A stretch of DNA of 54,746 nucleotides from Thermoplasmata archaeon (lineage in GTDB: Archaea; Thermoplasmatota; Thermoplasmata; Sysuiplasmatales; Sysuiplasmataceae). Both the position numbers and the translations under genes were made by a program. Under the pieces are notes generated by a model. The model saw nothing but the letters and a program-made list of their open reading frames with translations, was not told the origin of the DNA and ran no database searches. Where the stretch lies: positions 1 through 54,746 of the forward strand of contig JAJZXY010000014.1 in NCBI GenBank assembly GCA_021806165.1, read 5' to 3'. Shown one piece after another: positions 1-7,521 of the stretch; position 1 is the stretch's first letter; each line of letters starts with the position of its first letter.

Positions 1-149
1 TTCAACCACTCCTTCATTCGCGGTATCGACAGCTCGATCACTCTGTTTGCCTGGCTCTTCCACCCAGGTGCGCTTTCTACAAGACCACAAAAACCATTGT
101 TGTACAAAAGTAATGGGGTACGGACCAAGTATTGTCCGTTGGAATCGGC
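1..149 (-). pseudogene. Shifted continuation of the prim-pol gene
   Basis: On the minus strand, a frame offset from the prim-pol frame is open from 149 to the window edge. It reads as plausible protein (starts ADSNGQYLVRTPLLLYNNG, then GLVESAPGWKSQANRV). It has no start of its own. It joins naturally to the prim-pol sequence after the residues ILPKA if one base is restored near 150. The third frame is also open near the edge, so codon quality rather than openness is the argument. It is either a real mutation or an assembly error. Confidence 0.5.
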
Positions 150-1273
150 GCTTTCGGTAGGATGATCTGGCCGCTCTCGACACATTTATCCGAAACCGGA
201 ACTGCGATGATTGGAACCGTCCTTTTTTTTCCCTTGACGGTTTCAGTTCTTTCACCGATCGTGAAGGAGCTGACCAGTTCGTGTTCTCCGTTTTTCAGGT
301 TCCATTTTACGAACTGTTTACCCTCGATCTGTTCGAACCAGAAATCTCCATCTCTATGGAAAGTCAAAGGCTTAAACTGCGGTTCGCCGGCAAGGTACAG
401 TTGCTCCTTCTTTGCGGGTACGATCTCTGCGAGGACATCAGCAAGCTTGCTATCTAAGTAGCTGTGGTAGTTTGCCTTCTCCTTCTCATAGGTGTCCTTG
501 ACATCGCGCTCCCAGTCATCGTGCGCTCCGCCCATGAGGCAAAGCGCTTTGAATACATTCTCAGTCCGCTCGACCGGCCATCCCCTGCTCTTCAAGAATG
601 CTGCGATGCCGAGCGTCGCGTCATGCCTGTGGTTCGGCGTCCACGCGGGAAGGCAAGCCTTCACGATCCAGAACTCCTCTGTGTGCATCCTCAGCTTTTC
701 AATCAGCTCCGCAGGTTTGCCGATTGTTGCAATAGGAAGCTCGTTCATCGCCGTATACCGCTTCCCTGACCAGTGGACGCTGCAGGGTCCCACGACGTAT
801 CCACCCTCCCCCTTAATGTCAAGCTCGGCATTGTAAGGTTGAAGATCCCCCCTCTTGAGGCAGAACTTGACATTCTGGACGGTGTCGGTGCTCCTGAAAT
901 AGAGGTGGATGCCGTTGCCCGTCATGACTGCAAATGTGGAATCCTCAATTAGCTTGTCGAAATGCATATTCACGTACGCGAGCAGCTTCATGTCGTCGAA
1001 GTCTGCAACCCAAAGCCCGCCGGAGACCTTCCCTGTGATTACACCGATGTTGTAGTCATCTGAAAACCATCTGACCACATCATCTTCTGGTGCCCTTTCC
1101 TCCTGGTATTGCTTCCACTTCGGAACGAGCTTCGTTGCAGGATGTTTGCCGTCGCTGTCCGTGTCCTTCGGCTTGCTCTCGTACACCCTGTCAGGTGGAT
1201 TGAGAGGTATAAGGCTGATGCCCTGCTCGTAGAGAGCGATGGCATTCTCAAACGTGTCTTGATAATGTATCAT
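77..1273 (-). CDS. Bifunctional DNA primase/polymerase (prim-pol), frameshifted near 3' end
   Basis: Replication protein of the archaeo-eukaryotic primase superfamily (prim-pol family), which primes and extends DNA on plasmids and viruses. Residues about 10-200 show the prim-pol core: the metal-binding acidic motif VADFDD near residue 90, the GNGIHLYF motif near 120, and LDIKGEGGYVVGP followed by SGKRY near 150-170. Residues about 200-290 resemble the helical primase C-terminal region. The frame stops after 398 codons, but the last 20 or so codons look non-native and a neighbouring frame continues open and protein-like to the window edge, so the gene is probably longer and carries a one-base frameshift near 150. 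The function call is firm; the C-terminus is not. Confidence 0.85.
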   Translation of the reverse strand: MIHYQDTFENAIALYEQGISLIPLNPPDRVYESKPKDTDSDGKHPATKLVPKWKQYQEERAPEDDVVRWFSDDYNIGVITGKVSGGLWVADFDDMKLLAYVNMHFDKLIEDSTFAVMTGNGIHLYFRSTDTVQNVKFCLKRGDLQPYNAELDIKGEGGYVVGPCSVHWSGKRYTAMNELPIATIGKPAELIEKLRMHTEEFWIVKACLPAWTPNHRHDATLGIAAFLKSRGWPVERTENVFKALCLMGGAHDDWERDVKDTYEKEKANYHSYLDSKLADVLAEIVPAKKEQLYLAGEPQFKPLTFHRDGDFWFEQIEGKQFVKWNLKNGEHELVSSFTIGERTETVKGKKRTVPIIAVPVSDKCVESGQIILPKAPIPTDNTWSVPHYFCTTMVFVVL

Positions 1274-1449
1274 AGCTGTCCCTACCTACTTTCTGGCCTT
1301 CTCTGTGTGTTCCCAGAGAGCTTCGCGCACACATCAGCCCACCCCCCCAATCGCAGCCCCAGGGCAAAGGGTTAAATTCATGAACGAATAATAGAGTGAT
1401 GGACTTATTCGTATCCGGCTTGTGTGGAAGCAAGCCGGCAGCTCTTTTG

Positions 1450-1635
1450 TCACGGTCCGGCCTCCGAGTTCAGAATAACGAGCCAGGTTCTAGCTGCACC
1501 AAGAAGATCCTCCGCTGGCAATCTGTCTGGAAATCTTAGAAGAACCTGTGTCAATTTGGAGGTTGGAAACCGAGCAGCGAATGATTCCTTGATGTCCCTA
1601 ATGTCAAAATAGATCGCGGAAGTTCCGTTTATCAT
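1450..1635 (-). CDS. Small hypothetical protein, 61 aa
   Basis: A 61-codon frame starts four bases after the stop of the AbrB-like gene. A GGAGATG ribosome-binding sequence spans that gene's end (AAAGGAGATGAAACG then ATG). I do not recognise the family. The protein has a mixed charged N-terminal half and the segment RFPDRLPAEDLLGAA. Its position as the second gene of a two-gene unit suggests a function linked to the AbrB-like protein, perhaps a small toxin or a copy-control partner. That is a guess from arrangement only. Confidence 0.45.
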   Translation of the reverse strand: MINGTSAIYFDIRDIKESFAARFPTSKLTQVLLRFPDRLPAEDLLGAARTWLVILNSEAGP

Positions 1636-1639
1636 CGTT

Positions 1640-1819
1640 TCATCTCCTTTGGGAATGCTTCGCGGTGCTGGATGTTATAATGAGTCTGCATTTTTCATCG
1701 ATGGCAACGGAAACCCTGTCGTTCACTGAGATATTCGCGTTTCTTAACCAGATTACGGGCACGTGTAGACAGACTCCTTCGCCCTTCTTCTGAAGTTTCC
1801 TGACACCCACAATTAGCAT
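1640..1819 (-). CDS. AbrB/MazE-like DNA-binding protein, 59 aa
   Basis: Starts MLIVGVRKLQKKGEGVCLHV, continues PVIWLRNANISVNDRVSVAI and ends in KCRLIITSS plus a short basic tail. This is the swapped-hairpin AbrB/SpoVT pattern (R-K-x-Q-x-x-G, then x-x-x-P-x-x-W/L, then D-x-V-x-V-x-I). Members are small transition regulators or antitoxins that bind AT-rich operators as dimers. A TATA-like box (ATAGATATAC, near 1842-1851) sits about 27 bases before the ATG, implying a leaderless transcript. It is probably co-transcribed with the downstream 61-aa gene and may regulate the divergent promoter region it starts from. Confidence 0.7.
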   Translation of the reverse strand: MLIVGVRKLQKKGEGVCLHVPVIWLRNANISVNDRVSVAIDEKCRLIITSSTAKHSQRR

Positions 1820-1851
1820 GAGGGGTGAATTCGGAGTGACAGTATATCTAT

Positions 1852-1868
1852 TTTTGATACTAATATTT
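1852..1868 (+). repeat. Direct repeat copy 1 (17 bp)
   Basis: TTTTGATACTAATATTT, repeated exactly 36 bases further on. It lies between the divergent starts at 1819 and 1943, just upstream of the minus-strand TATA box. It is a candidate operator for an element-encoded regulator. Confidence 0.7.
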
Positions 1869-1887
1869 TAATAGCTCATTTTATTCA

Positions 1888-1904
1888 TTTTGATACTAAT
1901 ATTT
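1888..1904 (+). repeat. Direct repeat copy 2 (17 bp)
   Basis: Second exact copy of TTTTGATACTAATATTT. The tail ACTAATATTTA could serve as the TATA element of the rightward gene. A diverged inverted copy (TTTTAGTATTAAAA) follows at 1913-1926. The arrangement resembles an auto-regulated divergent promoter. Confidence 0.7.
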
Positions 1905-1942
1905 ACGGAACATTTTAGTATTAAAACACACATGTGATAATC

Positions 1943-2863
1943 ATGAGTGGAACTGACAGGAAAAGTCTTTTACTCGAGAACTTTAAAAAGAAGCCATGGA
2001 CAGTACCCACCCTTGCAGCGGAGAAAAACATCAAGAGAGCTATGAGCATCCCAACGTGTTATCGACTCTGCCAAGAGCTTCGCAAAAAAGGGAAAATATT
2101 CTCTATTCCCATGTCGGAGTTGATCAAATACGGTATTGATGACAAAAATCGAAAACATCGGTACTATTTTGCCCCAGATATATGGAGGATTGATAGATGG
2201 CGTGAATTGATTGAGATAGTGCAAACGGTCAATGATGAGGACGACATAATTCTCGTTCAGACTGAATTACGTGATTACAGAAAATACCCCTTCACGACAA
2301 TGAGCGACTTGCTTTCTTTGGCCAAATTGGCAGTCAGCCCAATGCTTAAACAGGTATCAAAAGATGGAAGATATGGTTTCAGAAAAGAAATAATTGCGTT
2401 CATTAAGTCCCGAGTGCCACAATTCAGCAGTGATGTGAGCAATCATACAGAGAATCATACAGAGGATCTGGGTACGCTTCAGAAAGTATTACTACAGTTG
2501 TTTGAAGCGGTTGTCGATGAATTGTATTCTGGTATCAGCAACGTTTATGATGACGCTGGAGAAATGTATGGGATGTTGCTGCAGTTGAAGTGTGCGCCTC
2601 CCTTTAATGGACTTATGCTCGACCTCATTGACAGAGAATCCAAAGATCCAAATTGCCAAATTTCAGCAGCCATTGCCGGTTCAATCGCAGGCGCATGCCT
2701 CGAATTTGATAAATCAGAAAAGTGCAAGGACATGCTAAGATCCTTGGCAGACAGCCTGTATGCCGAAGAAATCAAAAAATCCAACAGGAAGAGGTTTAAT
2801 TGTTACAAGAGTGTTAGGGATTCGATCGAACATATCCTCGCCTCAAACATCACTACTGTGTAA
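1943..2863 (+). CDS. Orphan protein with N-terminal winged-helix-like segment
   Basis: About 306 residues. I do not recognise the family. Residues about 15-60 (PWTVPTLAAEKNIKRAMSIP, then TCYRLCQELRKKGKIF) look like a helix-turn-helix or winged helix, followed by a basic, aromatic segment (RKHRYYF) near residue 75. The rest is predicted helical, with a polar linker (SNHTENHTED) near 180. Base composition is richer in A and T than the flanking chromosome, as expected for mobile DNA. An ATG at 1943 follows GTGAT by five bases; a GTG at 1934 would add three residues. The gene is divergent from the AbrB-like unit and shares its repeat-bearing promoter. It is possibly a transcriptional regulator of the element. 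Confidence 0.65.
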   Translation: MSGTDRKSLLLENFKKKPWTVPTLAAEKNIKRAMSIPTCYRLCQELRKKGKIFSIPMSELIKYGIDDKNRKHRYYFAPDIWRIDRWRELIEIVQTVNDEDDIILVQTELRDYRKYPFTTMSDLLSLAKLAVSPMLKQVSKDGRYGFRKEIIAFIKSRVPQFSSDVSNHTENHTEDLGTLQKVLLQLFEAVVDELYSGISNVYDDAGEMYGMLLQLKCAPPFNGLMLDLIDRESKDPNCQISAAIAGSIAGACLEFDKSEKCKDMLRSLADSLYAEEIKKSNRKRFNCYKSVRDSIEHILASNITTV

Positions 2864-3026
2864 CATCAGACTAAGTTGAAATGAATGTGAACATCGAATG
2901 AACGGATAGAGCCTGCGACCGTTTTGCCAGTTGCATATGCATTGCGCCTCCGCAAGTCGCCGATGCCCCACAAAGTCCATGTGCTCCAGCAGTAGTGTTC
3001 ACCACATCAAATGTTTTCAGCGGATA

Positions 3027-4334
3027 TCAGAACGGCAACTTCACAACAGCGGTCCCGTCCGGCAAGGAGGCAACGAACTCATATCCTTCGTTTATGAAAC
3101 GTCCGACCTCATCCACGCGAACAACTCTCTGCTTGTGTCCGTTGTTTGCCATCGCCCCAGTGACCTTGTCACGGAGGATCTTCTGGAAGCCCTCATCCGT
3201 CATTGTCGCCAGGTCAAGCTTATCGATTTCTTCCTGTCTATATCCCACTGCAAGCAGCAGCTGCGTCTGAAGGTATGCCTTTGCATCATTCTCTGAAGGT
3301 TCCGTCACCCTTGTTTCGAGGAACCTGGAACATCTCTTGTAAGCCGCTCTCATGTCTTCAATCATGTCTACCGGCAGCCTGTTTTTGTTTGTGGTGTAGC
3401 GTGCTTCCATGCTGCCAGTGTGACCCATCCAGAATACCCGGTAATCATGGGCCAGCTTTCCCTTGCTCTCAGCGAGAAGCAGCTGGGTGTCAAAATACGC
3501 TCTCAGCACATACGGCCTCCAGCTGAAACCGGCAGCTCTTATAGGCTTCCTCACGCTGTCTGAAACATTTATGCTCGATATGAATGGCTTTCTGGGCAAT
3601 TTGGCTGTAATGACCGGGCTCTCGGGAGTCAGTTTCTCACCTGACCTGATCCTCGATTCAAGATACTCTTTGAGGTAGCCGCACCCCTCGCCGGAAAGAA
3701 AAGTAAGGTACTGGAAGCCGGCCTTCGATAACGATGCAGGAACACGCACAAGGGCAGGCGTCTTTTCGAAACTGACCTCAGATCCGCTGACTTTAAGCTC
3801 CGGAAGATCCCTCAGCCTGAGCCCGTCATCACCCATGTAAGAACCCATCACCTGAGGCCTCAACCCAGAATGAGCCATTAAGACCACGCTTATCCTGTCA
3901 CGAATTGAGGCTGATAGGATTATCCTGCGCAGCTCGTCCTGTGTAGGTACCTGTTCATTCTCCACCGTTGGTCTGTTGTTTGCCGCATGGATCTTTAACT
4001 GCCTCGTCAGCTGCTTTCCGTTGAATGCAAGCCATGACTTCACAGCTCTTACGATTCCGCCGAGGTACGTCGGTGCGCTCCCTGCTTCTCTCTCGCTGAT
4101 ATAATCGAGAAGCCTGTCACCAAGCAACTTGTCAGGAAGGGCTGTGAGGTCTTTTGGCGACAACCCTGTTTCATTCCTGAAGTTGCCAAGCCTCCGAAGG
4201 TACACATCAGCCGTAATCTTAGAGCCACGGGCAACGTTCTGGTACCAACGCCTGATATCGGGGTCGTCGAGGAGATAACCGTATTTCGTCCGGTCGCTTG
4301 TCCCACGGCCTTTAGGCCTTTCCCTTTGACTCAT
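3027..4334 (-). CDS. Tyrosine recombinase (element integrase)
   Basis: Site-specific recombinase of the phage-integrase/Xer superfamily, 435 residues. An N-terminal SAM-like core-binding region spans residues about 30-110 (TADVYLRRLGNFRNETGLSP). The catalytic domain begins near 130. The first catalytic arginine is in HSGLRPQVMG (R159). The C-terminal part has the R-x-x-F-type helix VLRAYFDTQLLL, then WMGHTGSMEARY near 305-315, where the H and the tyrosine supply the active site. About 100 further residues follow. The gene is intact, so the element does not split its integrase on integration. A TATA-like box at 4357-4366 suggests a leaderless transcript. It lies 51 bases from the 3' end of tRNA-Val, its presumed target. 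Confidence 0.88.
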   Translation of the reverse strand: MSQRERPKGRGTSDRTKYGYLLDDPDIRRWYQNVARGSKITADVYLRRLGNFRNETGLSPKDLTALPDKLLGDRLLDYISEREAGSAPTYLGGIVRAVKSWLAFNGKQLTRQLKIHAANNRPTVENEQVPTQDELRRIILSASIRDRISVVLMAHSGLRPQVMGSYMGDDGLRLRDLPELKVSGSEVSFEKTPALVRVPASLSKAGFQYLTFLSGEGCGYLKEYLESRIRSGEKLTPESPVITAKLPRKPFISSINVSDSVRKPIRAAGFSWRPYVLRAYFDTQLLLAESKGKLAHDYRVFWMGHTGSMEARYTTNKNRLPVDMIEDMRAAYKRCSRFLETRVTEPSENDAKAYLQTQLLLAVGYRQEEIDKLDLATMTDEGFQKILRDKVTGAMANNGHKQRVVRVDEVGRFINEGYEFVASLPDGTAVVKLPF

Positions 4335-4356
4335 TGCATGGCTATAGTTGTGGTGT

Positions 4357-4366
4357 TTTATATAGA
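4357..4366 (-). promoter_or_regulatory. TATA box of the integrase
   Basis: Plus strand TTTTATATAG, centred about 27 bases from the integrase ATG. This spacing places transcription start at or near the start codon. Confidence 0.5.
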
Positions 4367-4385
4367 TTTTGAACCCTGATAGGTA

Positions 4386-4473
4386 TGGGCTGAGGCGGAA
4401 TTGAACCGCCGACCTCCGCGTATCTGACCTGTTGGTTGTAAGCGCGACGTCATAACCACTAGACCACCAGCCC
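4386..4473 (-). tRNA. tRNA-Val(UAC) with a 15-nt intron
   Basis: The minus strand folds as a complete tRNA: acceptor GGGCTGG paired with TCAGCCC (final G-U), discriminator A, D arm with AGTGGTTA, anticodon stem TCGCG/CGCGG, and T arm GGCGG-TTCAATT-CCGCC. The anticodon is TAC. The anticodon loop is interrupted after position 37 by 15 bases (ACCAACAGGTCAGAT), the canonical archaeal intron site. Without them the RNA is 73 nt. The 3' CCA is not encoded. The gene is the likely integration target of the adjacent recombinase. Confidence 0.93.
4422..4436 (-). other. tRNA-Val intron at position 37/38
   Basis: Fifteen extra bases between position 37 (A) and position 38 (A). ACC and GGT within them can pair around an AACA loop, giving a short helix in the manner of a relaxed bulge-helix-bulge substrate of the archaeal splicing endonuclease. 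The exact cut sites are inferred. Confidence 0.8.
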
Positions 4474-4496
4474 TCTTCTGGACCCTAACTGCTTGT

Positions 4497-4505
4497 GATT
4501 AAATC
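4497..4505 (-). promoter_or_regulatory. TATA box of tRNA-Val
   Basis: Plus strand GATTAAATC, centred about 28 bases upstream of the tRNA 5' end. Confidence 0.5.
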
Positions 4506-4555
4506 TTTTTTCCCCTGTCCTCACCTTTATTGCACTGGTCCGCATAGTGTGTTGC

Positions 4556-4927
4556 ATGAAGCTGCTTCACACATCTATAACAGTGCGGGACATGGACAGT
4601 AGCATAGATTTCTACACCTCAAAACTGGGAATGAAGCTCGAGCGGCGGAGTGAAATACCGCAGAATAATGCTGAAATAGCCTTTCTCGGCATTGAGGGGA
4701 CGAATCACAACATAGAGCTCACTTGGTGGAAGGGTAAGACAGACTATTCGGAGGGGGACCAGCTTGACCACATGGCATTCAGCGTGGAGGATATGGACGG
4801 TTTCATGGAGAAAATGAGGCGGGAAGGCGTCGAAATAGCGAAGGAGCCGTACATGCTCGGCACCAGCAGGATTGCATTTATCAAGGACCCCAACGGCATC
4901 TGGCTCGAGATCATCGAGCGGGATTGA
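4556..4927 (+). CDS. VOC-family protein, glyoxalase I-like
   Basis: Vicinal-oxygen-chelate metalloenzyme, about 123 residues and one domain of two beta-alpha-beta-beta-beta modules. Likely metal ligands are H5 (KLLHTSI), the E in HNIELTWW near 60, H near 74 (LDHMAFSV) and the E in WLEIIE near the end; these are the four positions expected for lactoylglutathione-lyase-type enzymes. It could be a methylglyoxal-detoxifying lyase or a methylmalonyl-CoA-epimerase-like member; the C-terminal DPNGIWLEI favours the glyoxalase side. The ATG at 4556 is preferred over an in-frame GTG at 4547. It is a single-gene unit between two tRNA genes. Confidence 0.8.
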   Translation: MKLLHTSITVRDMDSSIDFYTSKLGMKLERRSEIPQNNAEIAFLGIEGTNHNIELTWWKGKTDYSEGDQLDHMAFSVEDMDGFMEKMRREGVEIAKEPYMLGTSRIAFIKDPNGIWLEIIERD

Positions 4928-4958
4928 GCCACCCGCCGCTCCACGGGCATCAGGCACA

Positions 4959-4968
4959 TTTTATATTC
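4959..4968 (+). promoter_or_regulatory. TATA box of tRNA-Arg(UCG)
   Basis: TTTTATATTC centred 25 bases upstream of the tRNA 5' end. Confidence 0.6.
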
Positions 4969-4987
4969 AGGCCGGTGATTTTGCAGG

Positions 4988-5062
4988 GGGCCCGTGGGGT
5001 AGCTAGGATCATCCTGTTGGTCTTCGGAACCAACGACCCGGGTTCGAATCCCGGCGGGCCCG
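4988..5062 (+). tRNA. tRNA-Arg(UCG)
   Basis: A 75-nt cloverleaf: acceptor GGGCCCG/CGGGCCC with discriminator G, D loop with TAGGATCA, anticodon stem TTGGT/ACCAA enclosing CTTCGGA (anticodon TCG), and T arm CCCGG-GTTCGAAT-CCCGG. No intron. It ends two bases from the stop codon of the convergent aldo/keto reductase gene. Confidence 0.9.
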
Positions 5063-5063
5063 C

Positions 5064-6077
5064 CTACCTTCCCCTTCTCTGCTGCTGTTCTGCAAATGTG
5101 TCGTATGGGTGCGAGACATCAGGTGCGCTCTTTGCGTCAAGCGCCGCGATGTCTTCCGCAGTGAGCTCCCAACCTGTGGAACCAAGATTCTCCTCAAGCT
5201 GCGCAATCGACCGCGCGCCTATTATGGGTGAAGTGACCCCCGGCTTCCTGAGCAGCCAGTTGAGTGCAATCTGCGCCATGCTCTTCCCCTTTGACTGGGC
5301 GGTAGCCCGCAGCGTATCCAGCAGTTCCCATGTTGACTGCCTGTTTACCGACTCCCATCCGGCCCTGTTGCCCTCCCTGAAAGCCTCCCCGTACCTGGTG
5401 GACTCGGGCGGCTCATCTGACCCCTTCCTGTACTTGCCTGAAAGAATCCCGCCCTTCAGCGGGCTCCATGGAATCACACCTATCCCCGCATCGAGGCATG
5501 CAGGGATGAGTTCAAATTCAGTTGCCCGGCAGAGCAGGCTGTACTGGGGCTGCAGGCTGCAGAACTGGGAAAGACCCATCTCCAGGCTCATGTCCACTGC
5601 CTTCTGGAGCTGCCATCCCCTGAAATTGCTGGCGCCGATGTATCGTACCATCCCCTCTTCAACCAGGCTGTCTAACGCCAGCAGTGTCTCCCTCAATGGC
5701 GTAGCAGGGTCCCAAGCATGCGCCTGGTAGATATCTATGTAATCGGTTCCAAGGCGCCTGAGGCTGTCCTTTACCGCCTTCATTATGTGTTTTCTGCTCA
5801 GGCCGATGTCGTTCGCTCCCTTTCCAGTGGCACCGCGCACCTTGGTGGCAATGACGAAATCGTCCCTGTCATTCTCCTTGAGCCAGCTCCCAAGTATTGT
5901 TTCCGAGCCGCCCGCTGCGTACACATCTGCCGTGTCAATGAAATTCCCTCCTGCAGTAGAGAATGCATCAAGGATCCTGTGGCTCTCCGCCTCGTCTATC
6001 TTCCAGCCGAACGTCATGGTCCCGAGGCATAGTTCGCTCACCCTGAGGCCGGTCCTGCCAAGGTATCTGTAGTCCAT
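5064..6077 (-). CDS. Aldo/keto reductase (YajO/Tas-like, 337 aa)
   Basis: NAD(P)H-dependent oxidoreductase with the AKR TIM-barrel fold. The start MDYRYLGRTGLRVSELCLGT is the standard family N-terminus. The catalytic tetrad is visible: D and Y in NFIDTADVYAAGGSE (near 48-53), K in VIATKVRG (near 77), and H in IYQAHAWD (near 120). The C-terminal cofactor segment SPIIGARSIAQLEENL is present. Full length for the family. The physiological substrate cannot be told. It is convergent with tRNA-Arg and alone in its unit. Confidence 0.9.
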   Translation of the reverse strand: MDYRYLGRTGLRVSELCLGTMTFGWKIDEAESHRILDAFSTAGGNFIDTADVYAAGGSETILGSWLKENDRDDFVIATKVRGATGKGANDIGLSRKHIMKAVKDSLRRLGTDYIDIYQAHAWDPATPLRETLLALDSLVEEGMVRYIGASNFRGWQLQKAVDMSLEMGLSQFCSLQPQYSLLCRATEFELIPACLDAGIGVIPWSPLKGGILSGKYRKGSDEPPESTRYGEAFREGNRAGWESVNRQSTWELLDTLRATAQSKGKSMAQIALNWLLRKPGVTSPIIGARSIAQLEENLGSTGWELTAEDIAALDAKSAPDVSHPYDTFAEQQQRRGR

Positions 6078-6140
6078 GCTATCGCCTGTACTAACAATTC
6101 CTGTTACTAAGTGTTTCCGAGTGGACAGTCGCCGCCCAGC

Positions 6141-7301
6141 TCATACCTTTGTTATCACGTCGAACGAATCCCTGTTAGGCGGGAAGATGAGTGAATAGAT
6201 GAGCGTCCCGCCCTCATATATCGCAACAGGCACCTGCAGCAGTGCCATAGGTATCATCAGCCTTCTGGACGTCTTGACCGTGCCGTACTGGTAGAAGAGG
6301 AAATAGCTGGCAAGGTTGAATCCAAGCACCGCCTCCACGGGGACTGGCAGGCTGAACCCGGAGAAGAGCCCGAAGGCGAATACAATGACGCCGACGATGC
6401 CTGTCCATCCGACTGCATACCTGTAGAGGAACCAGTCCATTGTCCTGGCATCTATCTCCCTGATCTTCTTGTTTGCCCAGAGGACGCTCATTATCCAGCG
6501 CCTCCTCTGCTTGTAGAAATCCCTGGCCGAGACAGGCGGTGCTATCAGCACCGGGTGAGGTATGAACCCGAAGTCATATCCGTTCTTGACTATCAGCTGC
6601 CCCATTATGAGATCATCACAGCCGTAGGTGCCGAAGTCCCAGCCTATGGAGTATTCCACATCAGCCCTTATGACAAGCCCCTCCCCATGGACCGCCTTCG
6701 GCCGCCCTGCCGAATTGAAATAATGGCAGAATGAGTCGCAGTTGGAGACTCTTACCATGTCCGCCAGCGTGGAAAGCATGTGGACACCGGTCTTCCTGAG
6801 CCTGATATAGCCCTGCCCGGCTGCCTCCTTCATCCTGAAAATGTGTTCGATGTATTCCTCCGTGACGAGCGAATCGTCGTCAAGGTGGCAGATGTATGTC
6901 TCTTTCCCGTAACCTCCCGCATGCAGCCAGTCAATGCCGAACTGAAGCGCCCTCATCTTGTTCCTTGTCCCGTTCGGTGTCCTGTACGATTCGGGCACCG
7001 TGATCTCATCGGCGCTGTACCTGAAGTGGTCAGCCTCCTCCTTTACGACAAAGAGGCCGATGTCAAGGTTGTATGTCTTGATGACCTCCAGTATGTGGTC
7101 CGCAACCAGTGGATTCTTTCCATTCGTCGCCATTATGCAAATTACCCTCCTCCCCGCCTTACCTTCCCTTTCATGATCGCAGTCACCTTCCACCTCCTTC
7201 CTGTTGCGTATCAGCAGCCAGTCCTGCAGGAGCGCTATAGGGAAATAGAGGAGTATAAGAACAACCGCACATGCTGAAATGGCCAACTGGAGCAGAATCA
7301 T
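6141..7301 (-). CDS. Membrane glycosyltransferase, family 2
   Basis: 386 residues, with one N-terminal membrane helix (residues about 3-25) and several C-terminal ones (from about 300). The catalytic domain between them carries HLDDDSLV, the D-x-D-type nucleotide-sugar/metal site, near 145, and QRRRWIMSVL near 270, the Q-x-x-R-W signature of processive family-2 transferases such as cellulose and hyaluronan synthases. It probably elongates or attaches sugars at the cytoplasmic face of the membrane, for a surface polysaccharide or glycolipid. The acceptor is unknown. No other sugar genes are adjacent. Confidence 0.8.
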   Translation of the reverse strand: MILLQLAISACAVVLILLYFPIALLQDWLLIRNRKEVEGDCDHEREGKAGRRVICIMATNGKNPLVADHILEVIKTYNLDIGLFVVKEEADHFRYSADEITVPESYRTPNGTRNKMRALQFGIDWLHAGGYGKETYICHLDDDSLVTEEYIEHIFRMKEAAGQGYIRLRKTGVHMLSTLADMVRVSNCDSFCHYFNSAGRPKAVHGEGLVIRADVEYSIGWDFGTYGCDDLIMGQLIVKNGYDFGFIPHPVLIAPPVSARDFYKQRRRWIMSVLWANKKIREIDARTMDWFLYRYAVGWTGIVGVIVFAFGLFSGFSLPVPVEAVLGFNLASYFLFYQYGTVKTSRRLMIPMALLQVPVAIYEGGTLIYSLIFPPNRDSFDVITKV

Positions 7302-7423
7302 GGTTGGCGCGGGATGCGATTTTCAGAATAACTAACTTTCCACCCCCTGACGCCCCGTTACAGGAAGCTGCTGCACACCGCTGAATGCCGTTTCCGGCGC
7401 CAGAGTCATGTGCTAGATGCGCA

Positions 7424-7433
7424 CATATTATAT
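7424..7433 (+). promoter_or_regulatory. TATA-like box upstream of smc
   Basis: CATATTATAT; transcription would begin near 7455, leaving a leader of about 65 bases before the smc start at 7522. The rest of the 7302-7521 gap shows no gene. Confidence 0.35.
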
Positions 7434-7521
7434 GGAGGATTATCAATCATCATGCGCTGATGGGATGCGCAGCGCCTGCGACAGTTTGCGGTCCAGATAA
7501 CTCGGGATGGGTGAATCATGG

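Larger units (their letters stand above)
1..4386. mobile_element. Integrated plasmid/virus-like element at tRNA-Val, right part
   Basis: The stretch from the left edge to the 3' end of the tRNA-Val gene carries a prim-pol replication protein, an AbrB-like small regulator, an orphan DNA-binding-like protein and a tyrosine recombinase. This gene set is typical of archaeal integrative plasmids and viruses. The recombinase lies next to the 3' end of a tRNA gene, the classical attachment position. The 1840-2860 stretch is visibly richer in A and T than the chromosomal genes to the right. The left boundary and the second att copy are outside the window, so the extent is inferred. Confidence 0.7.

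Noticed and set aside
2864-3026. Short plus-strand open frames after the orphan gene
   Set aside because: They extend antisense into the integrase gene and have no start signals; the 163-base gap itself holds nothing I can support.
4924-5730. 268-aa open frame on the plus strand
   Set aside because: It crosses the tRNA-Arg(UCG) gene and runs antisense to an intact aldo/keto reductase.
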